Source: Cyathus striatus
Lineage: Eukaryota > Basidiomycota > Agaricomycetes > Agaricales > Nidulariaceae
Assembly (NCBI GenBank): GCA_025738555.1
Contig: JAOVFP010000002.1
Location: 4,712,001 to 4,776,000, forward strand
DNA: 64,000 nt
Direction of reading: 5' to 3'
In this document: positions 23,820 to 35,753 of the stretch, piece after piece
Layout of the letters: the number at the start of each line of letters is the position of its first letter
Position numbering within the stretch: position 1 is the stretch's first letter
The notes under the pieces: model-generated
Seen by the model: only the letters and a program-made list of their open reading frames with translations
The model's database searches: none
What the model was told of the DNA's origin: nothing
Translations under genes and position numbers: made by a program

Positions 23820-24457
23820 GACAGCAAAAACACAAGTCAAGACAAAGCACAGAGGAGCGCAATTAGGACTTTGCATACCTGCTGTCTTTGGAATGGCTGG
23901 AGTTTGAACCATGAAAATAGTAAGAGGGAGACGGAGTACTATCAAACATTGTATTACTGCACTGTTATGAACAGTGAAGTCGCAAAAGAAAATATGCCTA
24001 GTAAAGGGCTTCTTGGCCTGCATCGTATTTGATGAATTTTCGAGAGGTGGGGAAGGGGGGAAAGGTCAGGATACCTTGCGTCTGGCATACATAAGTCGTG
24101 CATTCCGCATACATTTGTGTGCAAGCACCGATTGTTATTTATAAAATAAATAGATGTTCGATGACATTGTCATTCGAGGTCTGGGGGATCTGGGCACTGC
24201 CAGGTGAGATGAATCGAGCCAGGTCTCCGCGTGTTGCAACGCGATATTGAGTATGTTTGAAGTGCGGAGAGATATCATGAGATACGTTCGGCTTGTTATC
24301 GTTTGATAAGCAGCAGATGGACAAGGCCCAACATGGTATATTGCTCGCCTAAGTATCGCTTGTTTGATGTCTCTGCTGTTTATCAACTAACAATATGTAC
24401 ACATTTTAGTAGTCTGATAGCCCCCTTCTGCTTCACTGCTCAACGTCAACCCCAATA
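23820..24457. other. Intergenic region between divergent genes, 638 bp
   Basis: This contains the promoters of the membrane-protein gene (minus) and the dioxygenase gene (plus). Reading frames in 24135-24386 on the minus strand have no recognisable motif. An upstream extension of the minus gene up to 24023 is possible. Confidence 0.4.
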
Positions 24458-25902
24458 ATGTTTGCATTTAGGGCATCGTTTACACTTCGCGCTTCAAAGC
24501 GCACTTTTGCTACCGTCTCTCATGGCGAGCCTAACTTCCGCATCCCAGTTATCGACTTTTCAAATTTCCGTTCTGCTAATTCACCCACGGAGAAGAAACA
24601 AACTGCAGATGAGATTGTATCTGCTTTCAAAAATAGTGGGTTTATATACCTAGCGAACCATGGCATCCCATTTGGTATGTACCTGCCCTCCATTCAGGTG
24701 ACCAGTGGCTTTTAATTACACATTGCACTCAGAGACTGTTAAGACTGCTTTCGTGAAGGTGGTTCTAACTTCTGATTCACTCGTAATATAAACTACTAAC
24801 ATTTGCGCTCAGAGCAAAGAGTTCTTTGCTTTGCCTCAACATGTCAAGGTTGGAATTCGCACCTCTTGTTTTCAAGCTCTAAGCTTTACTATTACCATCA
24901 GGACTCGCTTGCATGGGAAGATCCTCGTTCTAATCGTGGATACGTGAAGATTGGTCGTGAACGGGTCACACAATCAGCCGATCTGGCAGAAATTGCTGCC
25001 CTCCGAAGAAAGGCTCCCGACTTTAAAGAGTCGATGGAAATTGGAAGAGATTGGGATTCCGAATGGAAGAATCAATGGCCTCAAGAAACCGATACACCCG
25101 TATTTAAACGTACCATGCTCGATTTCTATCAGGTGTGGAATGTACCAAGCTAACACGGTATTCTTGTGACTAATATTGACAGACTTGCCACGAACTACAC
25201 GTTCATGTCATGCGGTCTATTGCTCTGGGCTTAGATTTGGAAGAATCTTTCTTCGACGATAAAATTAACGGCCAGTGTCACAATATGCGACTCTTGTCTT
25301 ATCCTCCTGTGCGGCGTGCTGTACTGGAAGGTGAAGGTCAAGCACGTGCTGGCGCCCACAGTGGTGAGTCCCGGTACAACATGAGAAACTTTCGCATAGG
25401 TTAATCCATCCTTCGTTCAACGCAGACTATGGGACTTTAACCCTTCTGTTCCAGGATTCTGTAGGTCCTTCATTATGAGTATAAGTATGTTGGATGAAGT
25501 TCATTATATTATTTTAAGGTTGGAGGTCTTGAAGCGAAAAATCCTCACACCGGCAAGTTCCTGCCTGCACCTCCTATTGTACGTGTCACATGCATATGCA
25601 TATTGAGAAAAGTTACCGAAATCATGCAGCCGAACACCATCGTGGTTAATGTTGGCGATCTGCTTGCCCGTTGGAGCAATGATGTTCTTCGTTCAACCCT
25701 TCATCGAGTTGTTGCACCACCTGCGACGAAGATTAATGACACGGAAATTCTTACACCTGCTCGCCAGTCGATCGCATTCTTTTGCAATCCTAACTTCAGC
25801 GCTGAAGTCTCCTGTCTTCCAAACTGTGGAAAGGAAGCGAAATATCCTCCAGTGAACACCGGAGATTACATTGTTGGACGTCTCGCTGTAACTTATTCAT
25901 GA
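24458..25902 (+). CDS. Fe(II)/2-oxoglutarate-dependent dioxygenase (isopenicillin N synthase-like)
   Basis: A 352-residue enzyme in eight exons: 24458-24674, 24733-24758, 24813-24848, 24902-25132, 25183-25363, 25426-25460, 25519-25578 and 25630-25902. The N-terminal DIOX_N region (FRIPVIDFSNF, FKNSGFIYLANHGIP) precedes a double-stranded beta-helix core. The iron ligands are His and Asp in AHSDYGTLTLL (split by an intron inside the HxD codon) and the distal His in LRSTLHRVV; the 2-oxoglutarate-binding Arg is in PARQSIAFF. NVGDLLARWSND is typical of the family. Exons of 26, 35 and 36 nt are unusually short. The first residues (MFAFRASFTLRASKRTFATV) are basic and could be a mitochondrial presequence. 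The substrate is unknown; many fungal members are uncharacterised. Confidence 0.9.
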
Positions 25903-27118
25903 CTTCTTACACATCTACGTGGGCCTTTCGATTAATGTTTTATGGGGGTTTTATACCAGTTTATACCCAAGCTGTCACAGTGGTTAATGTTCTATCTTTT
26001 TATGATATAACCTTGGTATTACTACTCTCGCCAACAGTGTCCATATGCTAATATCTTGCGGAGATCGACTGCAAGTGGGTTTTATATCTCCTCCAAGTTT
26101 CTTCAATAAATGTTTCCCAGATCGTTGTCAAATTTCCCCCAGTTTTTCCAGTGGCTATTTTCTTTCAATTGTTGCAATCAAAGCTAAGACTTGACATGTG
26201 CAGAGTCAAGGCTGCTGGCTCACGCCTCTATTCGAACTTGATCCTAATCATCTCCAATACATGCTAAAGTCATGTCTTAGGCAGGAAAAGTCTTAAAACT
26301 ATACCTCTAACTGTAGGACGATAAAATGATTCAATTCTGAGGATGTATCGCTTCACCTCATAAAGTGACACTTCTCTGCAGATGTCGAAGATTCGGATAA
26401 TGTACTTCGTCAAGGCGGCCGTCATCTTGCAACGAGCACAGAAGTTCGAGGACTGTTGCACCTCTGATCACAGTATCCTGCCACTGCTTCAAGATGTTGT
26501 TTTGCATATAACGAGAAGTGACCCACGGGCATCAGGATATATGAATGCGCTGAAAAACTTAACAAGTTCAAGATGTCCTATGTTTCGTTGTAGCCGGTGA
26601 GTTTACCAATTACTAAGCTATCAGTTCTTAGTTTTTCTTCTAAATCTAACTTCTATTGTAAGGAATTTACTCGGCTGTCACCGAAGATGCTTTGTACGCA
26701 CTTTCTACACAGTCCAGTAAGTTCGTAACTCATCGAATAGTTTGCGTGAGGCTGGACTCACGTTTGATTATAGTTCAGTTATTTAGTAACTTAACAATCA
26801 TACTTACCTCATTTTATTGTACACATGAGCACATAGAAAATAGATAATTCATTTCCTTCCTGGTTAATTGCAATAAACAGTAAGAGGATGCAAATAAGTA
26901 CATAACTACCGAAACAAAACGAGGCAGAGTATTGGTGTGAGTGAGTTGTAAATAATCGTAAGTACTAGGGGAAAGCTACATATACTACCGGAATAACTAC
27001 CGTTTATGAAAAGGCTGAAGCAAATGATTCTACGAGGAGTGTGATGCAAATGCAGGTACAAGTGACAAACCGAGAAAAAAAAAAACCCTTCACCTCATAC
27101 TTTAGTATGAGATTTAGC
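25903..27118. other. Region of 1.2 kb without a recognised gene
   Basis: This lies between the dioxygenase stop and the convergent RCC1 gene. One plus-strand segment, about 26382-26597, reads as an open frame ending at a good donor (CGGTGAGT) and could be an exon remnant, but it shows no known motif and no start context. The rest is A/T-rich with no tRNA, repeat or inverted repeat that I can see. It may hold long 3' UTRs or decayed sequence. Confidence 0.4.
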
Positions 27119-28941
27119 CTACGCCTTCTCCTTTTTCCGGAACAGACCAAGAGTGTGTTGACCACCACATGCAACAGCGGCAGCAAACCAAGCACCACCT
27201 TCCTTGCGAACGATGACCCGCGGAGTGCGAACCTCCTCTTCCGGAACACCCAATTCACCCTGCGTACCTTGGCCCCAGGAATACAGTGCTCCTCCTTTCG
27301 TTACAGCGGAATTATTGTGAGGTCCACAAGATATCTGGACGACGGGATCATTCATGTCTGGAAATGTGATCAAGGCTGGCTCGGGAAGGAAGTCAGGGTA
27401 TTCGCGATCCTTCGATGCTTCGTCGTCATCCGCCAAGCCGAGCTGACCGCCATTCGAGCGGCCACAGGCGTAAACTTTCCCGGAATTCGTCAGGAAGAGA
27501 GTATGATGATCGCCACCATCGACATTCACAACAAAGTCGCCACCAAGTTCTTCCTTGCTTATTTTCAAAACTTTTTGAGGAAGCTGGACGACTGAGTCAT
27601 CGTCTGAAGAGTAGCCGGTACCGGTCTGGCCCATGCTGTTCAAACCCCATCCCCAAACATCACCTTTATCATCAACTGCGAATGAATGCATTGATCCAGC
27701 ACCAACAACCACCGCTTTGCGAGAACGATTACCCAGCGTAACCTTCTCCGGCACGGTACCATGAATCTTGCGACGCTCTAGAACCTTACGACCAAGCTGC
27801 GCCTGCTCGCCTGCACCCCACGTGTAAATGCTACCATGAGTGGTCAAAACAACGAGATGATTGTTGCCGGCAGCAATGGAGGAGACCTTTTCGACGTCTC
27901 CTGATTTATGACTAAGTTCGAGAATAGGGGCAGGAATGAATTGATGTTTCAGCCCACTTGCAAATCCAAGGGATCCTTCTACAGCCTATACATGAAGATA
28001 AGTGATGAGTCAGAGAATGTCAACGTAATGCAAAAGTTGTTTACATACACGGAAGGATCCCCAAACGCGGAGTTCACCCTTGTCGCTGACCACAGCACAT
28101 ATACTATCACCAGCCACAGCCTTCACAGCTCTAAAATTTTCATTAATCAATGATTGGAGAGGGTGAGGATAGCTGGTAAGATTATCGATACTGAGGAATG
28201 AGCTTGGATTTTCGGGATCAGATACGTTACTAGTGATACGACCGAGAGCAGCATCATCATTGACACCACATGTCCATACCTGTTGGTTGATTCAGTAAAG
28301 TTGGCAGATTTTTCGAAGAAAAAAAAACTTACAACTCCTTTCTCATCGATCATAATGCTGTGGAGACCACCACCGACAATGGATTCGAGACCCGCACCAA
28401 CCTCACCAAAAGAGCCTTTCTCAATCTGCTGCTCAACCCAAACGCTGCGCTTGGGTTTGTCAAGTTCATCTAATACATCAGGGCCCATGCCAAACTGGCC
28501 AAAATTGCCAGCACCCCATGCAAAAAGAACCAATCCTGGACGCTGCTTTTCTGGAGGAGACGGCAATGGATTAAAATAGGGTTTCTGTGGCTTTTCTTGA
28601 ATGGTTTCAAGGGCGAGATTTTTCAATGCGGCAGCGGTTTTGGTGCGGGAACCGGCCTTCGAAGGAGGTTTAGATGAGGATTTGCGAGTTTGAGAAGGAG
28701 GTTCATTCTCTGATTTTTGAGAATCTGCTTTGGCGCGCTTAGCGGGAGGAGGGGAGCTACGCTCGGGAGAAGCGGCGCGTTTGTTAATCGAGCGACTGGC
28801 AGGGCGGGATGTGGCCTTCTCGGCAGGCTTTGAGGCGGGCTTTGTAGCAGGCTTAGAAGCGGGTTTGGCTGCGGCAGCGGCAGCAGCAGATTTAGATGCA
28901 GGTTTCACAGAGGCAGCGCGAGAAGATCGTCTGGGAGGCAT
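27119..28941 (-). CDS. RCC1-repeat protein, Ran guanine-nucleotide exchange factor
   Basis: A 568-residue protein in three exons: 28941-28333, 28279-28049 and 27985-27119, all phase 0. The start MPPRRSSRAAS is chosen over a longer frame because a basic tail begins there. Residues 1-130 are Lys/Ala/Pro/Ser-rich and histone H1-like, suited to chromatin binding and nuclear import. The remainder is a seven-bladed propeller with repeats such as LFAWGAGNFGQFGMG, VWTCGVNDDAALGR, IYTWGAGEQAQLGR, VWGWGLNSMGQTGTG, VYACGRSNGGQLGL and LYSWGQGTQGELG. This matches RCC1/Prp20/Pim1, which loads Ran with GTP on chromatin. Other RCC1-repeat proteins exist, but the basic tail and full-length propeller make the Ran exchange factor the best call. 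Confidence 0.9.
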
Positions 28942-29233
28942 AGTGGTAGGTGGCACGAAGGAAGACGAAGGGATGTAAGATTGATTATCGAATGGAATGG
29001 AGTCGAGTGGCCTGTGCAAGGTGACGAAAGGAGAGATGAGGGAAGGAGAGAAAGTGATGGTAGAGAGCAGGAGAAGGCTATGAAGACTTTGAAGTTTGAA
29101 TTCACTATAAGCCTGACAAACTCAACCACTCAAATAATTTCAGTCACGTGATGAATAGCGCGTTGTTGCCTGATATTTACGCGTCTACTCTTGATCAAAT
29201 ACGTCAAAACATGGCTATTTAGATTGGACTAGA

Positions 29234-29241
29234 GTCGAGAG
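29234..29241. repeat. Left target-site duplication of the hAT-like element
   Basis: The 8-bp word GTCGAGAG sits directly before the element's terminal inverted repeat and is repeated exactly at 30340-30347. Confidence 0.85.
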
Positions 29242-30339
29242 TAGTGCAGTGCAGATTAGGTCCCACGGCCTGGTTCGCAGATGAAAATCAGGTTAGGGCC
29301 CGGAGGGGTCTACTTCGCACTGTTTCGCAGTGCAAATTTGCAAGGGGAACGGGGGGCTTGCCCCCCGGAGAAAATTTGCTAATTTACATGTGAAATAGCA
29401 AATTAATTTACTGTTTCGCATGCAAATTAGCAAATTAACATCACGTGACGGAACATGCACATTCGGATTCCTATTTCGTACGACATATGATACTACAACT
29501 GCAGACCTTGTACTATCTATACCACGTCTATAAAATCGTTAACCAATCCTCTGCACTCGGAACAGTCTGGCTTGCAAGAGAAGTGGCTTCAGCTGACAAG
29601 TTGCCAGTATCACAGTTGGCCACTGGTCCCATAGCACCTGAACCTCCATCTTCAATACCTTCCTTATCTAGGATGTCACAGAACCAGGAGATGTTGAACT
29701 GAGCAGAAAGAGAAAATTATTCATCTTCTTCAAGGGACATTTCACTTGGGAGTCCATCATCAAGCCATCCTGGTACATTGTTGGCAGGATCTCATAGAAT
29801 TGGGCCATCTGAGGAGATTATTTTATGAGGTATGTTATCATCATTCTCCTGTATTTTGATGATTATGTGAGTTGATCAAGATGTCTGTCCAATCTAGGGT
29901 GTTCTAAGGTATAGGGAACTTGATTAGATTTTCTGTAGAATAACTACAGGGATTATATACTAGAAAAACCAATAAATGTAAAATAAACAAGAGCAATTAA
30001 ATCAGATGAAGGAATGAATAATGTTAAAAAGAACATGGTGTGAAACATAAAGACAGAATGGAAAAACTCAAGTAACAAAGTCTAGTGAGTTGAAGAGTTT
30101 GTGAGGATTCAAGAGACAAGAGTTTTCTTGTCAAAATTTAGGGTCCTGTGTGTCAGTGCCAATGCCAAAGCTAGTTTGAGAGCTCTGGGTGGGTAAATTT
30201 TGGTCCTGGCATGAATATGCTAATTAGCGCTATTTCGCATGGCATTTTTTAGGGACTTGGAGGAACTAGCTAATTAGCAGCAAATTAGCGGTGCAAATTA
30301 GCACATGCAAATTTCAGGTGGCTATTCCACACTGCACTA
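29242..30339. mobile_element. Non-autonomous hAT-like DNA transposon, 1,098 bp
   Basis: The ends are inverted repeats, TAGTGCAGTG at the left and CACTGCACTA at the right. They are flanked by the identical 8-bp duplication GTCGAGAG. An 8-bp duplication and TAGNG-type ends are hallmarks of the hAT superfamily. Both ends carry subterminal copies of short words (CAAATTAGC, TTTCGCAT, GCTAATT) in both orientations, which in hAT elements bind transposase. A perfect GC hairpin is at 29350-29367. No transposase is encoded: an open frame at 29445-29702 shows no hAT motif. Movement would require a transposase from elsewhere. It lies between the RCC1 5' end and SEC61. Confidence 0.82.
29350..29367. repeat. 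Perfect GC palindrome inside the hAT-like element
   Basis: The sequence CGGGGGGCTTGCCCCCCG is an 8-bp perfect stem around two bases, about 108 bp from the element's left end. It could extrude as a hairpin. A related hairpin occurs at 60288. Confidence 0.8.
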
Positions 30340-30347
30340 GTCGAGAG
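30340..30347. repeat. Right target-site duplication of the hAT-like element
   Basis: GTCGAGAG directly follows the right terminal repeat and is identical to 29234-29241. Confidence 0.85.
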
Positions 30348-30671
30348 TGAGTAGAATGAATGTGAACAGGACACTACCGCAGGACAACGTTGGCAATTTG
30401 TATGTAAGCTGTAACAGACGCTCAGAAAGGGTCTGTTAGCCTCTGTGAAATTAAATTATAAATACTTATTCAAATTATAAGTAAATTGTAATGAGGTGGT
30501 CAGTCACAAGACTCCCACGTAGGTATAGCGGACATCTACGTGTAACCTTAACCCGAGCAGCGGGCTAGCGTGATTGCCTAAAAGTTGTGAGCTGGCGATT
30601 CACTTGTCACCAATACTCTTTAGTCTCCACTCACCGTCCTCTTTCTCCGCTCCTTTTCCTGGTCCTTCACC
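30348..30671. promoter_or_regulatory. Probable SEC61 promoter and 5' UTR, 324 bp
   Basis: This is the stretch between the transposon and the SEC61 start codon. It becomes C/T-rich close to the ATG, as is usual for highly expressed fungal genes. No individual site can be named. Confidence 0.4.
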
Positions 30672-32475
30672 ATGAGCGGCTGTAAGTATTCTCTGTATAT
30701 CGCTGCGCGTCTTCCTTATTCCTCTTTCAGTCCGGTTTTTAAATCTTGTTCGACCCTTCCTTCCCATTCTTCCCGAGGTGTCTTCGCCAGATCGAAAGGT
30801 GACAACCATATACCCTCTGCCTCCTGCTCTTGTTTAACCCCTACTCTCCTTCAAAGGTTCCTTTCAATCAAAAAGTGTTATGGACTGCAGTTACTCTCCT
30901 CATCTTCTTGGTTTGTTCCCAAGTTCCCCTCTACGGTATCATGTCCTCCGACTCCTCAGACCCACTTTACTGGATGCGCGTTATTCTCGCTTCTAACCGT
31001 GGCACCCTCATGGAGCTTGGTATTTCGCCTATCGTCACTTCCGGAATGATCATGCAGCTTCTCGCTGGTGCAAATCTCATCGACGTCGACTTCAGCTTGA
31101 AGGAAGACAGAGCTCTCTTCAGCGGTGCACAGAAACGTGAGTTTTTATGTCGTTCGTTTTCGATATTTATAGATTAGAGTGCCTACACTTATTTCAACTC
31201 TATTTTCGTACCTTTCTCTTTGCTAATATGTCTTTATTACAGTTTTTGCTCTTGTTATCTCTCTCGGTCACGCAACTGTTTACGTTCTCACCGGTCTCTA
31301 TGGTCAACCCAAGGACCTTGGAGCTGGTGTCTGTCTTCTACTTATTATCCAACTCGTTGCCGCCGCCCTCATTGTTATTTTGCTTGATGAACTTCTTCAA
31401 AAAGGTTATGGCTTGGGCTCCGGTATTTCCCTCTTTATCGCTACCAACATCTGCGAGTCCATTGTCTGGAAAGCCTTCTCTCCCACTACTGTTAACATTG
31501 GTCGCGGTGCAGAGTTCGAGGGTGCTATTGTGTCTTTATTCCACCTCTTATTCACCTGGAACGACAAAGGTCGCGCTCTCCGTGAAGCTTTCTGGAGAGA
31601 TCGCCTTCCTAATGTCATGAACCTCCTCGCCACTGTCGTTATTTTCGCCATTGTTATATATCTTCAGGGCTTCAGGATTGAAATCCCCGTTAAAAGCAAC
31701 CGCTTCCGTGGCCAACGAGGCACTTATCCCGTCAAGCTCTTCTACACCTCCAACATGCCCATCATGCTTGAGTCTGCCCTGACATCCAACGTCTTTATTG
31801 TCTCCCAAATGCTGGCTTCCCGTTTTCCTAGCAATTTATTCGTTCGCCTGCTTGGCGTTTGGGAGGTAAGATCACTTCTTTTTGTGTGTTTGCTAGATTT
31901 TGACATTTATGTAGCCTATGGACGACTCGCCTCAGCTCCGCGCTACTTCTGGCATTGCTTATTATATGTCTCCCCCACATACTATCAAGGAGGCTATTCT
32001 TGATCCCATTCACACCGCAATCTACATCTCATTCATGCTCTCTGCATGTGCCCTCTTCTCAAAAACCTGGATTGAGGTGTCTGGATCTGGTCCACGAGAT
32101 GTTGCCAAACAACTCAAGGATCAGCAGATGGTAATGTCTGCGTGGTTTTGAATGTATATATTTTTCTAACATTTAATGACACAGGTTATGGCTGGTCACC
32201 GAGAAGGCTCCATGTACAAGGAATTGAAGCGTGTCATTCCCACTGCTGCCGCCTTCGGTGGTGCTATCCTTGGTCTTCTCTCCGTTGCTGCTGACCTTCT
32301 TGGTGCCATCGGTAGCGGAACTGGTATACTGATGGCTGTTACCATTATCTATAGCTGTAAGTGTTCATTATTACTATATTATATTGGTTCTCGTTAACGT
32401 ATTTGTATAGACTGGGAAATTGGCATGCGCGAGTCAGGGGGACCTGAGATGGCCGCATTTGGAGATCTACTATAA
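30672..32475 (+). CDS. SEC61: Sec61 alpha, pore subunit of the ER protein translocon
   Basis: A 477-residue polytopic membrane protein in seven exons: 30672-30681, 30731-30798, 30857-31136, 31243-31865, 31915-32130, 32185-32356 and 32411-32475. Total length is divisible by three and usual for Sec61 alpha. The first coding exon holds only ten bases (Met-Ser-Gly plus one). Signature segments are [13 protein letters not shown], the plug region [79 protein letters not shown] and [17 protein letters not shown], ending [17 protein letters not shown]. It forms the channel for co- and post-translational translocation. The gene appears intact. Confidence 0.97.
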
Positions 32476-33121
32476 GAGAAACAATCCTTTCGTGACACAG
32501 ATTGGCTGGTCCGTATAAATTAATTGTAGGAAGGTCAACAAAAATGCAAGGAGGGATCAAACGGGCAAGTGGGATGCGACCTCTTTATAATATGGTTGCT
32601 GTGTACTTCTCTACTTTTAATTGATGTTTCCCTGCTATTATTCCATTTTATTAAATTATACCCTTGAATTTTGAAATGCTATTCCGTGTTATAAACTCAC
32701 TAAAAGAGTAGTGAGTGAGAGATTGTGATAAAGACTATTCGCGTCCCGTGCCGCCGCATGCCGACCATATGTGCTGTCTGAGATAAGCAATAATTTGAAA
32801 TGCAATTCAGAACGAACGGTCGGTCAGTTGGACTGCTATGCGGCGCGACATTAGCGCTTCACTCAAATATTAGTTACCACCAACTCTGGCTGATGCTTCC
32901 TTGCGGTTATGAACTTCAGGAGAGCAATACTCGTGCAACGGGTGAGCGTAAGGGAGGGTTACAGTTAATCAATCAGAGCTAACGATCTGCCAGTGCTTTC
33001 TGCATCGCGATGCCTATTGGACATCCCCTTCTTTAGGCCCGCATCACATACAGGCGGGACATGAAGAGTACTTCGCGATTTAGTACTTACTACGTCAGCA
33101 CTCTAATGCGTTTACTATTAG
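32476..33121. other. Region between SEC61 and the aldehyde dehydrogenase, 646 bp
   Basis: This holds the SEC61 3' flank and the promoter of the dehydrogenase gene. The missing first exon or exons of the dehydrogenase should lie at its right end (about 33000-33080). One reading (RDAYW...HIQAGHEE, with a donor at 33068) would join in frame but has no clear start codon. The short frame at 32800-32982 has no recognisable motif. Confidence 0.45.
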
Positions 33122-35168
33122 GCTCACTGTCTCAAACCCTGCAACCGGCGAAAAACTTTGCACGTACGCGCCCGCGTCTGATGTTACCTCGATTATTTAC
33201 TTACCAGCCCGTAGAGTGACTGCTGCTTCTGCAGAAGATGTCAAATTTTCCATCGACAAAGCCCAAAAAACCTTTGAATCGGGCGTCTGGTCTAAATCAT
33301 CTGCCATAGCTCGGTCAAAAGTACTGTCAAAGCTAGCTCGTGCGCTTGAAGAACGTATACCAGAACTCGCTCAGATAGAAACACTTCAGACAGGACGGAC
33401 AATCCGCGAAATGAAAGCCCAGCTTGGTCGGCTGCCTGAATGGCTGTGAGCACTTGCCCTAGTAGCCCAGTTAGACCTTGTCGAGAATAATAATTGCCCA
33501 TACAGTGACTACTATTCCGCGTTACTACGAACGAACCAATCATATGTTGCTCCAACTCAGGGGAAATTGTTCAACTATATACAGCGTATACCACTCGGTG
33601 TTGTTGCACAAATAACTGTGAGGGACTAAAACTTTGTGTTTCGCAAATTTATCTCGATTCCAGCCCTTCAACCATCCTTTGCTAATCGCAGTCAAGAAAA
33701 TAGCACCAGCGCTCGCTGCAGGGAATAGTGTTATTGTAAAGCCGTCTGAAGTAAGCGTTTATGCCCGTCAGCAGCAATTGGGCCATATTCACTTTGGTAC
33801 ACACGCAGCATGCCCCCATCACTGTCCTTGAATTCGCGGAAATGGCGGCAGAAGTAGGCGGTATGTTTCGTATTAAGGATTGATGAGAATACTGATTGAA
33901 CATTTTTGCATAGTTCCTGAAGGGGCCTTAACTGTTCTTCCCGGATTCGGCGCTGTCACTGGGAAAGAAATAGTGAGAAACCCGTTGATCAGGAAGGTTG
34001 ATGTCACGGTGATACTACTTCTCGATCTGTAGATCGATCATTAACCCGGCGCGTTTAGGCAGGGACTCAGACCGGGCGCATGCTAGGAAGTGTGGTTGGA
34101 GCAAATCTTGCATCTTACACTGCAGAGCTAGGCGGGAAGGTATGTAGCTTAAATATTATTTCTACTGTTATTGGTAATCCATGCAAAGGCACCAATCATA
34201 GTCTTCAATGACGCCGATCTAGTATCAGCTGTAAATGGGACCGCGTTCGCTGCCTTCGTGGCATCAGGCCAAACTTGCGTTTCCGGAACGCGCATTATTA
34301 TTCAGGAAGGAGTTTATGATCGTTTCATGGAGCTCTTCTTGGAGAAGGTTAGTAGTATCAAGCGAAGAATGGGAAACCGTGAGTTCACTTATTTTCAATG
34401 GGCGCGAGGGACATGATTAACGCGCATACAGCGTCTAACATCAGTTCGACCATGGGGACGGTGATTTCTGAGCAGCATCTTCAGCGGATTGTGAGTATGA
34501 TTAGCCATACGAAAGGCAAGGTCCTAGTTGGCGGTGAACGCATGTCAGGACTATCTGAATTGGATGGCTTTGATTTCTCTAAAGGAAGTTTCTTTCCCCC
34601 AACGATTGTCACCGAGATCGGCCTCGAGGACGAGCTATGGCAAGAAGAGGTATTCGGTCCGGTGGTTGTAGTAAAACGTTTTACAGTTAGTTCTATTTCT
34701 ATTTATTCCGTTAAGGACAACGACAAATTTCAAATCACAGGAAGAGTCCGAAGGCGTTGCGCTTGCTAATGCATGTAAATATGGACTTGGAGCTGGCATC
34801 TGGACATCAGATCTTTCCCGTGCGCATCGGGTAGCTGCAGATATTGAAGCAGGCCTCTGCTGGGTGAACACCCACCATCGTAATGACCCTAGCTCCCCAT
34901 GGTTTGTGACTCTGTGTAGCTCAGCGCTGATGTCCAAAGCTCATGAATCCGACAGGGGCGGAATGAAGGAAAGTGGAATAGGTAGAGAAAACGGGCTGGA
35001 AGCATTTGCAGCATGTATGACTATTGCTGATGTACAGCCGTACTACTGCTGACATCTTTCGCAGATTCGCAAAGTAAATCAACCATTATAAACATAGCGA
35101 CCGCAGAGGAAAGCAGAAAGGCAGACGATTGGTTTGCTGAGATTGCGGAGGGAAGAAGATATGGGTAA
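33122..35168 (+). CDS. Aldehyde dehydrogenase (NAD(P)+-dependent ALDH family), N-terminus unresolved
   Basis: About 488 residues are readable in eleven exons from LTVSNPATGEK to the stop at 35168, in frame throughout. Conserved elements are in order: NPATGEK, PFNHPLLIAVKKIAPALAAG, VIVKPSE (NAD binding), the general-base Glu in TAELGGKAPIIVF, the catalytic Cys in SGQTCVSGTRI, EVFGPVV, and PSSPWGGMKESGIGRENG. The end, SQSKSTIINIATAEESRKAD, is joined by a final 50-nt intron (35015-35064). The protein should oxidise an aldehyde to its acid; the substrate is not evident. The first ~20 residues must come from one or more short upstream exons that I could not identify with confidence. The gene converges with VPS60, with a MITE between their ends. 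Confidence 0.88.
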
Positions 35169-35276
35169 TTATCGGTTAATGTCGAAGGCGAAATAAATAT
35201 ACCAATCTCCGATCTGGATTACGAGCATACATTGAATAATTGATCACGATACATTGTATTCTTGATAGTCTATCCC

Positions 35277-35753
35277 AGGACCCTCGAAAATGCCTATAAA
35301 GGCATGATCCCGGCGCCGGTGGTTTTGTCTGGTAAGAATTTGAGCGATTTCGGAAAAAATGTCCCCAAGGGATCAGGCCTCCAAAAATTTTCAAAAATTT
35401 GTCCCAAGTATAGATCAGACCTCCCAGAGCCCTAAAAATGTCTGAAAATGGGATCAGCCCTCAAATTTCGCTCAAATTTTGCTATTAGGAGTCGAACTCG
35501 GTTACATCTGGTTACACAAATCGAAATTCTACAACAAAAATTTGAGCCATACAACCGCTCAGCCACAATGCCTTATTTGTCTCCATGCTGGATCATACCA
35601 TATTCATTTTACCCAAAAATGTCTTCAATTCTCCTCAGGCATTGCATCAAAATTCTCCTTCAAAATGTCTCTTTTGGATCAGGCCGAGCGGCCTGACGGC
35701 CGCCAATTTGTCTCTTATGGGATCAGGGATTTATGGGGATTTTCGAGGGTCCT
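35277..35753. mobile_element. 477-bp MITE with 8-bp target duplication
   Basis: The ends are inverted repeats beginning AGGACCCTCGAAAAT, extending imperfectly for about 23 bp on each side. They are flanked by the exact duplication TCTATCCC at 35269-35276 and 35754-35761. There is no coding capacity. Internally the words GGGATCAG and AAATTT recur, and a GC-rich palindromic patch lies near 35682-35702. The 8-bp duplication points to the hAT or a related superfamily, although the ends do not start with the usual CAG/TAG. It sits in the 3' space between two convergent genes, 48 bp past the VPS60 stop codon. Confidence 0.78.

Noticed and set aside
29445..29702. Open frame within the hAT-like element as a transposase remnant
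   Set aside because: No DDE or hATC dimerisation motif; composition looks random.
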